Shown in pieces: positions 23,404 through 34,289 of a stretch of 64,000 bases of DNA. A program made the translations under genes and the position numbers. Source of the stretch: Silene conica (taxonomy: Eukaryota; Streptophyta; Magnoliopsida; Caryophyllales; Caryophyllaceae); NCBI GenBank assembly GCA_029255685.2, contig CM055315.2:26417501-26481500 (forward strand), in the 5' to 3' direction. The notes under the pieces were generated by a model that did no database searches, was not told the DNA's origin, and saw nothing but the letters and a program-made list of their open reading frames with translations. Each line of letters starts with the position of its first letter. Position 1 is the stretch's first letter.

Positions 23404-24408
23404 GACTACTCAAAGTAGAGAACGGGTTCATCCCATCGGTACAAAGGCCAAGTCGTAAATTCCTAGGTTCATCACCAAATTCTGGAAACATTCATCAATG
23501 GTTCTCCATTGAGGGGCATCTGCTGGATGTCTAAGTTTACCATCCTTTTTTCTCATGTCCGCATGCCACCTTAAGTTCCTCGCATCAACCATATTAGCAA
23601 ATAATCGTTTAAATCTTGGTATTATAGATAAATACCAAACCACTTTTGCTGCAGACCCTTTCTTTTGTGGAGAATCATCGTTCCTATCTTTTACTCGATA
23701 TCGTGATGTTCCACATTTTGGACACTTGTGTAAATCCTTATATTTCTTGCCATACAAAATGCAGTCATTTGGACATGCATGAATTTTTTCATAGTCACAA
23801 CCTATTGGGCACATAACTTTCTTAGCCTCATAAGTGGATTTCGGAAGGACATTATCTTCCGGAAGTATGTCACTTAAGAGTTCTAATAACGATGTAAAAC
23901 TCTTATCACTCCACTTATTTTCCACTTTTAAAGACAAAAAGTTCATAACTGCAGATAGTCGAGTAAATTTGGTACAGTTAGGATACAAAGGTTTCTCCGC
24001 ATCACTAAGCAAACTCTCTAAAGCTTTTTAGTCATCCTCAAAATTACCTTGCACATCCTCAATCAAGTCATTTATCCAATCCCTTTGAATATCATCATCA
24101 ACACCAATAACATATGTTGCTCTCTCTTCTCCAGTTTCAGTGGGAACGATTGACTCTCCATGAAATATCCAACGTGTGTAGCCTCTCATAAACCCTCGTA
24201 AAACTAAGTGCTCGACACATATATCAGTTGTTAGAACTTTCTTTAAATTTTCACAATCAATGCAAGGGCATAGTATGCGCGTCTCTCCTTTTTTAAATGC
24301 ACTCTCGGCAGCACATTTCACAAATATCTCCTTCACTAAAATCCTAAACTCGAGAGTAGAGCGTTTCATATTATACATCCAACTTCGGTCCATCACTAAA
24401 AATATCAA
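23404..24408 (-). pseudogene. TNP2-type transposase, N-terminal part
   Basis: The minus-strand frame 24408-24028 encodes MDRSWMYNMKRSTLEFR, CPCIDCENLK and GFMRGYTRWIFHGE, which match the Transpos_assoc domain at the N-terminus of plant CACTA transposases. The frame 24012-23428 continues with CPIGCDYEKIHACPNDCILY, CPKCGTSRYRVK and RNLRWHADMR, typical of the tnp2 family. After a frameshift near 23490 the expected FPEFGDEPRNLRLGL and GLCTDGMNPFSTLSSQH follow, and the Copia insertion interrupts the codons after SSQH. The stop between 24028 and 24012 may hide a short intron. The protein bound CACTA ends and cut them; this copy is dead. Confidence 0.87.
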
Positions 24409-24689
24409 AGAACAACTTAATTAATCAACAAGTGCCTCAAGAACAGTCCATTAACAAAAATATCAGCCATCTAGGTACATCAAAAAACAAGAGATTTCTA
24501 CGGTACGACAGCGGCTATGATAATACTGCTGCTCTGATCTTAGAGCCCATATTGAAGGGAACTAAAATCACAGCGACTAAAGGTATGACTGATGACAAAA
24601 ATAATTTTCAGCACATATCATAGTTGGCATAGTGTAATTCTTCCTCACGTAAATGATGTTAACATGGAGCTCAGATGAAACACCGCATA
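24409..24689. other. CACTA 1 interior, 5' flank of the transposase
   Basis: There is no recognised exon. It probably includes the transposase 5' untranslated region (minus strand) and the edge of the captured fragment. Confidence 0.4.
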
Positions 24690-25098
24690 CTACTGTCCCC
24701 AACTTCTACAATACCCTGCTGAATGTTATATATGTGGTCACGCGTCTGATGCTGTTGCCCACATATTTCTAGACTGTGCTTACAGTCAGCACGTTGTGAA
24801 TGCGTTACAAAGTTTGTCTAACATAACTCTCCCTAAACAAACTCCTGTGCAATGGTGTATGGGATTGGGTGCTACTAATCAGATTAAACGAAATGTTCAG
24901 ACTGCTCTAGTGCTTAGCCTGCTGTACCAGCTTTGGACGCAAGGCAATCTAAGCAAACATGAATTTAAAGTCCAGATGCCTAATCAGGTCGCGAAGCATA
25001 TTTTGGAGGATATCAAAATCTTACAAACATGGAAATTTTGGAGGATATCAATATTACCTAAAATCGTAAGCATATTTTTAAATTTCATTCTAACATGA
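24690..25098 (+). pseudogene. Captured reverse-transcriptase zinc-binding (zf-RVT) fragment
   Basis: The plus-strand frame reads QLLQYPAECYICGHASDAVA, then HIFLDCAYSQHVVNAL and continues to 25098 (QWCMGLGATNQIKRN, LVLSLLYQLWTQ). The spacing C-x2-C, then H-x4-C (CYICGH...HIFLDC) is that of the zinc-binding domain found at the C-terminus of plant LINE reverse transcriptases and in their gene-like derivatives. It is antisense to the transposase and lies between it and the element end, so it looks like a piece of foreign coding sequence picked up by the CACTA element. There is no start codon or upstream RT. It might instead be a LINE 3' remnant inserted on its own. Confidence 0.65.
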
Positions 25099-25757
25099 AA
25101 ATACCAAAATCACGCAAACATGGGATATAGCTCTCGGTTTGAAGGTCAATTACAATTAAAGGTTGGTTGCATATTTGAACAAATTAAAAATCAATTACAA
25201 ATAAATATACATCAACATAACCAGAAATACCCATCAATTACATTAATAATCAATTACAAATAAGCCGAATTAAACTTACCCGAAATCAAATTAAGCAAAG
25301 AATTCAATATATATACCAAATTAAGCAAAAAATACCTGATTGCGCAGAATTAGGGTTCTTGATGAACGAAATTGATAAACTGATAACGCGAAATTGATAA
25401 AGAAGAGCGAAATTGTTGTAGAAGAGAGCGAAATTTATGAACTTGATGAACGAAATTGATGAACTTGATGAACGAAATTGATAAACTGATGAACGAAACA
25501 CAATATTGACGAGCGAATTGAAATAATGAAATTGATATTTAGGAGCAGTACAGTAAGCGTGTTATTTAGGAGTATTATTAGTATTAATTTATTACCTTAT
25601 TTAGGAGAGTGTTATTTAGGAGTATTAGTATTAATTTATTTAATTAATATTTTTAGTATAACTTTTTGGAATAGGAGTAACATAATTTACGATTTTAGGT
25701 AATATTGTATATGGCGCCCAAATTTTCAGTTTTGCGCCAAATTTTAGCTCAATAAAT
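25099..25757. other. CACTA 1 interior with short GAAATTGAT tandem repeats
   Basis: From 25360 to 25500, variants of GAACGAAATTGATGAACTTG and GAAATTGATAAACTGAT repeat in tandem. No gene is seen. This side would hold the promoter of the minus-strand transposase. Confidence 0.6.
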
Positions 25758-25935
25758 GGCAACGGTCATTACAAAACCGTTGCCTTAAGTGTGTATAAAC
25801 AACACATATGGCGACGGTTCCTGAGTGGACCGTTGCCGTATGAGTTTTTTCTCTATCTATGGCAACGGTTGTTATTAACAACCGTTGCCTTTTCTAATTG
25901 GCAACGGTTATTTTTAATGACCGTTGCCATATATC
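25758..25935. repeat. CACTA 1 right subterminal repeats
   Basis: Copies of GGCAACGG and CCGTTGCC in both orientations match the left set at 11298-11575. Confidence 0.8.
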
Positions 25936-25963
25936 CATGCCTAAAGTCATTTCTGTACTAGTG

Positions 25964-26129
25964 CAACATTTTTTTTTGGGATATTCTATATGGTACCCCT
26001 CAATTTTTCGACTTTCTGCATGGTACCCCTACACTTTTTAAAACATACATGGTACCCCTAATTGTTGTCATTATCACTACGTATAAATCTAAACTTTATT
26101 TTCCGTCAATTAAACTCATTTTAAAACAT
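25964..26129. repeat. Unit-1-specific TGGTACCCCT repeat fragment
   Basis: CATGGTACCCCT-type phrases recur (25990, 26021, 26049). In unit 2 the corresponding place holds a different ~1.4 kb (33785-35150), so this fragment marks a local rearrangement next to the CACTA end. Confidence 0.55.
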
Positions 26130-26890
26130 ACATGGTAACTTTGACTTTTTACGAATGTAACTTTAGTATTTTAAGAGTGTAACTTTAGTATTTTAAGATC
26201 ATTTTGAAATATAATGACCGTAACTTTAATTTACCATTGTAACTTTAGTCCGTCTATCACTAATTAATAGTGTAACTTTGGTCCATTGCATTGAGAGTGT
26301 TAATTTGGTCCATTGCATTGAGCGTGTAACTTTAGTTGATTGAGAGTGTAACTTTAGTTCATTGAGATGTCGCAGGTTGTTTTAATTTGTTACAAACATC
26401 GTTTGTTTTATTACTAAATTGGCTACCGTACTTAGGTATGATAGTTTTAGTTGTTTTCTTATAATTTTAGTGACTCTCTCAACATTTTAAAAACAAATAA
26501 TTATAAATTTGATGCTTTGCGAGTCTGAGTTTAGTATTTTAAGAGTTTAACTTTGGTTTTTTTTTAAGTCCATTTTGGGTATACAAATTTGAATTTAAAG
26601 AAAAAAAATATTTATATAATTTCAACATCTTACGACTGCAACTTTGATACTTACAGGTGTAACTTTAGTATTTTAAAAGTGTAACATTGATTTTTAAGTC
26701 GATTTTGGGTATAAAAATTTGAATTCATAAAAAAAAAATTACTTATATAATTTTAACATTTTACGACTATAACTTTGTTGTTTTGCGAGTGTAATGTTGG
26801 TATTTCATGAGTGCCACTTTGATTTTTTAAGTCGATTTTGTGTATAAATATTTGAATTTATATATAAAAAAATTATTTATATAATCTTAA
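26130..26890. repeat. Degenerate ~130-bp satellite, unit 1 (truncated)
   Basis: Monomers contain ACTTTAGTATTTTAAGAGTG, then TTTTTAAGTCGATTTTGGGT, then TATATAATTTTAACATTTTA with spacing of about 130 bp. Units 2 and 3 keep about twice as much of it. Confidence 0.75.
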
Positions 26891-27944
26891 CATTTTACGA
26901 CTGGTTTTCGAGATAATCGGCGTCACTGATTCATCATAGTGGTCAATGTTCGTCTACTTTTTGTGTAAGTTATTTGATTAAAGGGGAAGTCAGTGGGCGT
27001 AGGTTGTGTGCGAGGGAGTGTAGCCGGTGGTTGGGTTGATGGGTGTAGTGGTGGTGGTCGTAGGAGCGGAGATGTCGTAGGTTGTGAGAGGAAGATAACT
27101 TTGATCGGAGAACATGAGGAACAGTGGGACACCGAAGAGTTATAATAGCTTGATTATAAATCATATTAGTGGGCTAATATTTTTTTTTGTGTATCTCCTA
27201 TATTATAGGACGGTTCTATATAAAGGAGTAACTGAATTAACAAAAAAAACTCATAAAAATCCATGAATATTCTTTAAAAAGTTAAAGAGCAATGTCTTGC
27301 TAAAGACTTTAATATGGAAACACGTGATAAAGTAGTTTAAAATTGTTATATTTCTTTTTATCAAACAATTTAATTATATGCGGATCATCGTATCTTTTTA
27401 TCACTTATATTAATTTTATAGTCTAAGCATTTATTGAAGGGTCTAGTATAGTGGACGACATGCAGCTGTTTATCTCATCCGACAAGCCGTTATTTTTGGC
27501 GTAAAAAAAGGCTTGCTCTCACAAATTAGGCCAATACATTTGGCTAGCCCAAGTCCATTTGGACTCGACCCGTGATCATCTCTAATTCAAGTTTAGAAGA
27601 AAGTTCAATAAAAAGGATCAAATCTTGATGCCAATCAAATCTTCATGAATTTGACAAGGTACTTCAAATATTTAGACCGACATCTTGATTAAACAATCCC
27701 AATTGATCGACTTGATATCTCGTCGGACTTTTGGTAAAAAAATCATCACATTTATTATAACGTTCATTCATCCAAAGACATGGTTTGAGATTAGTTACAA
27801 ACATCATTTGTTTAATTTGTTATTAAATCGGCTATTGTACTTAATTAGGTATGATAGTTTAATTTTTTTTATTAGAGAAATTGTTATTTGCTCATAGTTT
27901 TAGTGAGTCTCTCAATATTGTAAAAACGAAGAATTATAAAAGTA
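26891..27944. repeat. Shared array sequence 3' of LTP copy 1
   Basis: This is nearly identical to 35891-36362 plus 39769-40370 and to 59621-60676. It carries no conserved reading frame: a P/T-rich frame (about 26923-27132, minus) and a 70-codon frame at 27685 are broken in at least one copy. Confidence 0.7.
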
Positions 27945-27964
27945 AAACAAAACAAAGGAAATTC

Positions 27965-27970
27965 TTTATT
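27965..27970 (-). terminator. AATAAA poly(A) signal of LTP copy 1
   Basis: The minus strand reads AATAAAGAATTTCC downstream of the LTP 3' untranslated exon. Identical signals lie at 40391-40396 and 60697-60702. Confidence 0.55.
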
Positions 27971-28382
27971 ACCGGGAACATTATTACACTCTAAAGTGTT
28001 AAGCATAGGATCCACTCAACGCTCAGATCGCGCACACTTCACACATGCAAACATACATATTAGAATAAAATTGGTACACACGAACGTGATCGAACGTGAA
28101 CACAAAAATGAACTCGAAACGATTTTAGCTTCATTTCCATTTAGTATAGTATAGATGGTCTTGATAGCAAAAGCATTAATGAAATCCTTGCGTCCTGTCA
28201 AAGTTAGTAGAAACGATTTGTTAGAACTAACGATATATATACACTATATTCAATAATTTCATGTATGTATGTATTTCATGAAATTGTAAAGCGAAAGCAT
28301 GTAGATATTATAGTGAGATAAAACGAGTTACATACGTACATTAAATACAAGAGGAGATGAAGTCATTTAACTCGAGTTAGAG

Positions 28383-28811
28383 TTAAGGACTGGTAAAGAG
28401 ACCTAAAAATAAAATAAAATAAAAGAATTAGTAAATATAAAATTAAAAAAACTATTTAAATAAGCAAGCAAGCATGTATATAGCAAGAAAGAAAGAATAG
28501 GTACTTGGGCACAAAGATTCTAAGGTGCCTTCGATAGCACAGACGGTCAAGAGGTTGGCGACTTTAGCGTCAAAGTCGGGGTCATCAGCACCGGAAGCAA
28601 GTATGAGACAAAAGCATGTCCTGTCGGTATCAGAGACAACACTCAGGCCGTCACAACAAGTTGCCACACCGCTAGCTGTAACGGTATCTTCGCAGATGAC
28701 TTCGAGATCCATTATATTAGTCCCGCAGTCTTGTGAAACGACCCTTGTTATCTTCTGCGAGTACATGACCGCCATTATCGCCAACCCCATCATCATCATC
28801 TTCATCTTCAT
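28383..28811 (-). CDS. Eight-cysteine lipid-transfer-protein-like precursor, copy 1
   Basis: Exon 1 is 28811-28505 and exon 2 is 28402-28383, joined A|GT across a GTACCT donor and a TTTTTAG acceptor, giving 108 residues that end CPSLFTSP. Without splicing the frame would run on into an unconvincing hydrophobic tail. Residues 1-27 are a Met-rich signal peptide (MKMKMMMMGLAIMAVM...). The mature part has the pattern C-x10-C-x11-CC-x12-CxC-x22-C-x9-C with CFC as the CxC, the four-disulfide scaffold of plant non-specific lipid transfer proteins. The spacing fits none of the main types (I or II) exactly. Family members bind lipids in an internal cavity outside the cell, with roles in cuticle, defence or reproduction; the role here is unknown. 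An intron in the 3' untranslated region (28339-28195) has a TACTAAC branch site. Confidence 0.85.
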
Positions 28812-28922
28812 AATGCTCTCTTCTTGCTTTTTTAATTACTCTATGTGTATGTGTATGTGTATGTCTTATTGTTACGATCTTATTTGCTTCCACTCTTCTT
28901 TTCTTAACAAACTTACATCAAA

Positions 28923-28928
28923 TTTATA
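28923..28928 (-). promoter_or_regulatory. TATA box of LTP copy 1
   Basis: The minus strand reads GTGTATAAATTTG about 112 bases before the ATG. The same box is at 41349-41354 and 61655-61660 but is missing from the stub at 53691. The 5' untranslated region carries an (ACATAC)n microsatellite. Confidence 0.55.
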
Positions 28929-29110
28929 CACTTTTAAGTGTGAAATAATCAAAGCTATGTATACTCAAGCTTTCATTTTTTAATATATATCTTGTTTATC
29001 CTAACAAAGAGTTGTTCAATTCCCGTAATGGTAGAAATACTAAGTATTACGAGTATTGTATTAGTATATAACCGACTCATTCTTCCATTCTTTTTCAAAT
29101 GAAGGGTGAC

Positions 29111-30095
29111 AAAGGAGCGGATCTGAGTTAACACCCTCATAATAAACTATCCCCAAGCAGAAGGTCGTACTAATCGGGTCATCAACATTTTTACTTTTTA
29201 TCTCACCTTAAATATCTTTACCCAATTTCAACTCATTTTCACCCTCCTAAGCAGAACGTCACGACCTAGCTAGTATAGGTACTTAAGTATACAATGTCAT
29301 CATTCCATGCTTTGTTTTCTCCTTTCATTATCTAATAGTTGTAGCTCACACGCAACTTAATTTCTTTCGAATATTAAGCATTAATTATACTAAAATTAAA
29401 AAAAGAATCGTTGTCGTAAATTGGGTTCGTAATATATTAGTATCAACGAACATTTCCACATATAGATATCAGAGTAGGCTTTGTTGCTAATTAATAGATG
29501 TTTTAATCTTTAATAAACAAATAATCATAATGAATGAAGTATACAAGATTTTGAAAGTCAGGGTGAATTTTGGGACGCTATGTGTCATATCATGGTACAT
29601 ATTTATAAAAGATTAACAAATAATTGAGGATAATTAACAGGCCTGAAAATGCACACCCATTTTATTGGATTTGTATTACGACGGTGGCGGGTCAGGTTGT
29701 TACGAATGGCATCAGAGCGATCCTGCGACCATGTGATGATCCCGTGGTTGGGACTTGGGAGTACCCGGGTCACCAACCTAGCGGGGGAAGGGGAAGATTC
29801 TGGGCTTGGCTAAGTTCAAATTTGAGGCTGTGGGGGACTTTTTAACACCCCAGAGGATGAGAGGAAAGTTGTCCCACATTGGGAAAATATGAGATTCTGT
29901 GGAGATTTGTCCCACATCTGTAGAATGTGAGGCTTGTGATATGTTTATTATAACTTTCACCCATCACTTAGTAACAAAGCGTTGTATTTTTTAGCTTAAG
30001 TCATATAATATTTTGGACCGACATTATAGTTTTTTTTTTCAAATATCGAACTATTACGCAATAAATTGTTAATAATTATTGTTAATAATAGTTGT
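29111..30095. repeat. Array beta block 1
   Basis: It starts AAAGGAGCGGATCTGAG like an alpha block but shares private variants (TTTTTATCTCACCTTAAATA, GACCTAGCTAGTATAGG) with 61843-62256, and a TRIM relic with 41660-42025. At 30095 the sequence jumps back to a point equivalent to 29337 and the alpha block begins. Confidence 0.75.
29640..29990 (+). mobile_element. Truncated, diverged TRIM relic (copy 1)
   Basis: The order is partial LTR end (GTTACGACGGTGGCGGGTCA), then AATGGCATCAGAGCGATCC as a decayed primer-binding site, internal sequence (AGTACCCGGGTCACC), then a second LTR start (TTTAACACCCCAGAGGATG) that is cut off. It is related to, but different from, the complete TRIM at 2822-3384. The tract GTCCCACAT is duplicated inside its LTR. 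Confidence 0.75.
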
Positions 30096-32111
30096 AGCTC
30101 ACACGCAACTTAATTTCTGTCGAAGATTAAGCATTAATTATACTAAAATTAAATAAAGAATCGTTGTCGTAAATTGGGTTCGTAATATATTAGTATCAAC
30201 GAACATTTCCAGATATAGATATCAGAGTAGGCTTTGTTGCTAATTAATACCTATATGTTTTAATCTTTAATAAACAAATAATCATAATGTATGAAGTATA
30301 CAAGATTTTGAAAGTAAGGGTGAATTTTGGGACGCTATTTGTCATATCATGGTACATATTTATAAAAGATTAACAAATAATTGAGACCACTATAATATTA
30401 TTACCTTAGTCTTTTTTTTTTTTTTTTTGTTTGCAAGGATTACCTTAGTCTTAATTATATATGTTTTTCTATTGTTATTAATAGGTATTTTAATCCTTCT
30501 TAAACTAGTGATTCAAGACTAATAGAATATACAAAGTCTCCAAAATTTTGATCGAAGGGTGATATTAGGAGAGATATTAGTCATATTAGATAATCAAATT
30601 GGAAATATTTGGGTCGAGTTAGGTTAGACCTCATGTGGGATGAGTAATTGCAGACCCATATGGATCGCGCTAGGTCAAGTGAGACACATGTAAGCGGGTC
30701 AAGTGACTATCCAACAATATCCTATATCCTATATTTTTTCCGTCCGAACCTCTTTTTTTTTTTTCTGATACCTTTATTAAATTAATTTCCTAATAAATGA
30801 TTATAAATTCGTTTTTTGCCATGTTAAATTAGCTTATTACCATGTATAATATACACTAAATTCGTGCATTTTTTTACCGATTTAAAATATGTGTAAGTTT
30901 CAGACGCGTGGATTACTATTGACATGTGTTTTAACCTCTTATCATTATCAAATAAATAAAACTAAGTTTTAACCCGTGCAAAATTGCACGCCTATAGTTT
31001 TAAGAAAATTGATATAATGATTAATATTTAAAAATATTAAACAAAAATACATGTATAGTTTATACTCTACTTCTTTCATAATGATACTAGTTTAAAACAC
31101 GTGCAAAAATTGCAAGGGTATAAAGTTTACAAATGTTTTAAATCCGTGACAAAATGCACGAATTCAGTCTTAAAACATGATAACAATATTTGTAGATCTA
31201 CTCATTTTAGTGGATAAACTCAATATATATAACGAATTTTTTTCGAGTATTATTTTAACAAAATGCTCTAAAATCTACTTTACCGAATTTTAGAGTTTAT
31301 TTATTTTGTTAACTTTTTGTAGATCTAATTTTTTAAATTGAAAATTAAAACAGTAGTATTTATTAACATATTTTGCTGAGAAATATTTCTTATTCAAAAA
31401 AATACTCAAAATTGGTAATATGTCGAATATTTGTTATTATGATGATCAAAATGATAAAGTTAAAAGCTTGTAAAATAATATAATAACGTTATTTGTTTTA
31501 GCATATTTTATCATTTCTATTTTCATTGTCTAATAATATTTTTTGTTCATCTTTTTATTTTATTTTTTTGATTATTGATAGGCTATTGAGAAAATTCCGC
31601 ATTTTCATATTGTATTCATTATGCAATATAAATGGAATTGAGGATGGTCGTTCATTGAAGTTTTGTATTGATTATTCGATAATATTCTATTAACAAAGTT
31701 GATTTTTCATAAATTAATTCCATATGTTTTGTGATGGGTCCAACATTTATTTAAAAATACAAAATAAAAGAAAATGGATGTGATGATGTGGACATACGAA
31801 ATTGCACGAAATGTTATTATTGTATAAATATAGGTAAGATTGGGTATATATAAAACGGTTATACTGTATTATCTTTATTATTTTAATTTTGCGAAAAATT
31901 TATATAATGATTAATATAATACAATATATATATATATATATTTATATATTTAGGACAAAAAATTTATTCTTTTCTTAAGTATATACGGAGTATTTTATTT
32001 GAAGGTTTAGTTTTAACCGTTTTCTTTATGACTTGATTTTCGCAAAATTAAAATATATGCTTAAAACTAAACCATTATTGGGTATATATAAAACGGTTAT
32101 ATTGTATTATA

Positions 32112-32375
32112 CTCCCTCCTACCCATAACTAATGTCTCATTGTCCATTTCGGTTTATTCGTCAAAGTGTCTCATTGTCCAAATTTAGGCTTGTTTTTTTA
32201 CCATCCTACCATTACCTATTTCCATTTATTACCCACCCACCCACCCCTAACCCAACAAATCATAACACTCTCTCTCCAATCTACATACCCGTACCCAACC
32301 AAAATATTAAACAACTCCCATAAATTTGGTTCTTTCTTCACATTATATGGGACATTATTTGTGGGTAGGAGTGAG
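32112..32375. mobile_element. Stowaway-like MITE, unit 2 copy
   Basis: Ends CTCCCTCCTACCCATAA and GTGGGTAGGAGTGAG are flanked by TA on both sides. Confidence 0.8.
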
Positions 32376-32575
32376 TATTAAATATATTAATTTTGCGAAA
32401 ATCAAGTCATATATTATTTTGGACCAACATTTTAGACTTTTTTTAAATTTCGAACTATTACGCAATAAATTGTTAATTATTGTTGGTTATAGTTAATTAT
32501 GTATTATTTATTGGGAAATTGTTATGCAAAAGTTCCGGACATACGATATTCAAAATTATTATATTTTGTTATATA

Positions 32576-32813
32576 CTTCCTCCGTTCTAAAATAATTGAC
32601 ATTTTCGTTTTATGAGATAACCCCTTGAATTCAATTTCTACAAAAATATATTGGTTAAAAAATTATAAAAATTATATCATAAAATTCTTTAAGAATAGAG
32701 CTTTAATATGAGTATACATTTTAATATATTTACTTATATATTTTGAAAGAAATTGAAGAGAGAAGTGAGTGTCTCGAAAAATGAGAATGACAATTTAAAA
32801 ATAACAGAGGTAG
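32576..32813. mobile_element. Second Stowaway-like MITE, unit 2 copy
   Basis: Left CTTCCTCCGTTCTAAAATAA and right AAATAACAGAGGTAG are inverted, with TA on both sides. Confidence 0.65.
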
Positions 32814-34289
32814 TAATATTTAATTTCATATTATACACATTGATAGTTTAAACAGTAATTAAGGTTTACGATTATTACGTAAGACTTTTGATATAAATTC
32901 GTAAGCATTAAATTCTACGTAAACAATTGAATTTCGGGTAGTTATTTTGCATCGAAATCATCATACAACATTGCGGGTCGCACCAGAGAAATAAAAAAAA
33001 AACTGAGTTGATGACGTGGCTCAACCGGAGCCTTCTAAATGATCTTGCAATTATATAGATAAGATAAGATAATCGTATTTTTTTATTTAATATACTTTAA
33101 ACATTAACCATTATGTCAATATTCTAAAAATATACCTGTGTAATTTTGCACGTGTTAAAAACTAGTTCTATTATATTAAGCAATATAGTAATAGTATTGA
33201 AATGTTAGTTGTATTGTTGAATACTCCATAGTTCTAACGAACCATTCTATTATGTTAAATTACTAGACAAGAACTCGTAAATTTATCTTTAATTTATTGT
33301 TTGTGACATATTGTAAAATTATGATTACGTTGGAATAAATTATGAGATATATCCACTATATATTCTCGCTATTAGTATTTTACTTAAATCGATTTACTAG
33401 CTAATTGTTCATATATAGTTTCTTTAGTTACTAGTATTGTTTCTTTTATTACATTCATTATTACTACGGTTACTTCCAGTACTCCTGCCGTAACTATCGC
33501 TACTGCCGCATTAATATTGATCATTTCACTACTTCCGTTATTATTTCTATTACTTTCATTACTCCCGCTCCCTGCTAATATTGTTACTAGCTTTGACTAT
33601 TCAAATTAGTTATTGTATAATATTACTTAGTACATACTATATATCCATGTTACTACAATTCTTTTTTCAATACTAACAAAATTATGTTTACTATTTAGGC
33701 ATGCAATATTAAGGGACTTCTATATTTATGTAACTATATTAAATATATGCATTAAATTAATTTGAAATAATTATACAACATTATTTTTTTTTTGGAAATC
33801 TAGCTTGATTTATTTACCAGTCAATAGTTTCCAAAATATTACATACTTATATTATATTGTGTATGTTAAATAATTAACAACTTTATAGAGTAATTAATAT
33901 ACTATAAGACTGGCGTGTTTATTTTAAGAAAAATCATGATATTCTGGTATTCTCTAAATTTATATTTCAACAAAACTATAAAATATTTATACTGAAATTC
34001 CTTAGGTTAGATCTATCAGATAACACTATTGATTAAAAATTATATAGTATATTTAATTTGTATAGAGTTATTTAATTACTTAGAATAAGGTTCAACTGAT
34101 ATGAGTCTTTCATATCTTTTAAGCCCTTAAGCCCTACAACAATCATTAGATCTCACTATGTGGAAGGTTGAGATTGAAAGCAAAAACACATACATTTAGT
34201 GACTAATTAAGTACATATACACAAATTAATTGTCTTTCTCTCACTAGCCCATAGTTAATCACCTTTTAGTTGAGGAGATTTATTCTTAT

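Larger units (their letters stand above)
11277..25963 (-). mobile_element. CACTA (En/Spm) transposon, 14.7 kb, carrying a nested Copia
   Basis: The right end, read inward, is CACTAGTACAGAAATGAC. The left end is TACTAGTACAGAAAGTGC, one mismatch at the first base. CAA flanks the right end (25964-25966), and CAA also precedes the left end with two extra bases between. Units 2 and 3 show the empty site (ATTATACAACATTA at 33770-33785). Both ends carry clusters of GGCAACGGTT subterminal repeats, the usual transposase-binding regions. On the minus strand the element encodes a TNP2 transposase (24408 down to 13662, broken) and then a Ulp1-like protease. About 8.6 kb of its length is a later Copia insertion; without it the element is about 6.1 kb. 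It is no longer autonomous. Confidence 0.88.
30096..34289. repeat. Array unit 2, alpha block
   Basis: It matches unit 1 (7635-11276) and unit 3 (54093-58010) closely and contains no gene. It spans the empty CACTA 1 site at 33770-33785 and continues into sequence (33785-34289) that was lost from unit 1. Confidence 0.85.

Noticed and set aside
26923..27164. Pro/Thr-rich minus-strand reading frame seen in three units (also near 35927 and 59648)
   Set aside because: Its start and length differ between copies, with small indels changing the frame, and composition alone explains it. Identity follows from the recent duplication, not from selection.
27685..27897. 70-codon plus-strand frame shared by units 1 and 3
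   Set aside because: Unit 2 has a length change in the A-run that breaks it, and it overlaps no domain.
28016..28201. 61-codon minus-strand frame identical in three copies, downstream of each LTP gene
   Set aside because: It lies within the predicted 3' untranslated exon and runs across its acceptor site. The identical sequence reflects duplication; there is no family resemblance.
28452..28504. Unspliced C-terminus of the LTP frame (TYSFFLAIYMLACLFK)
   Set aside because: A GT donor and a TTTTTAG acceptor give a short tail directly after the eighth cysteine, as in typical LTP genes, so the unspliced tail is probably intron.
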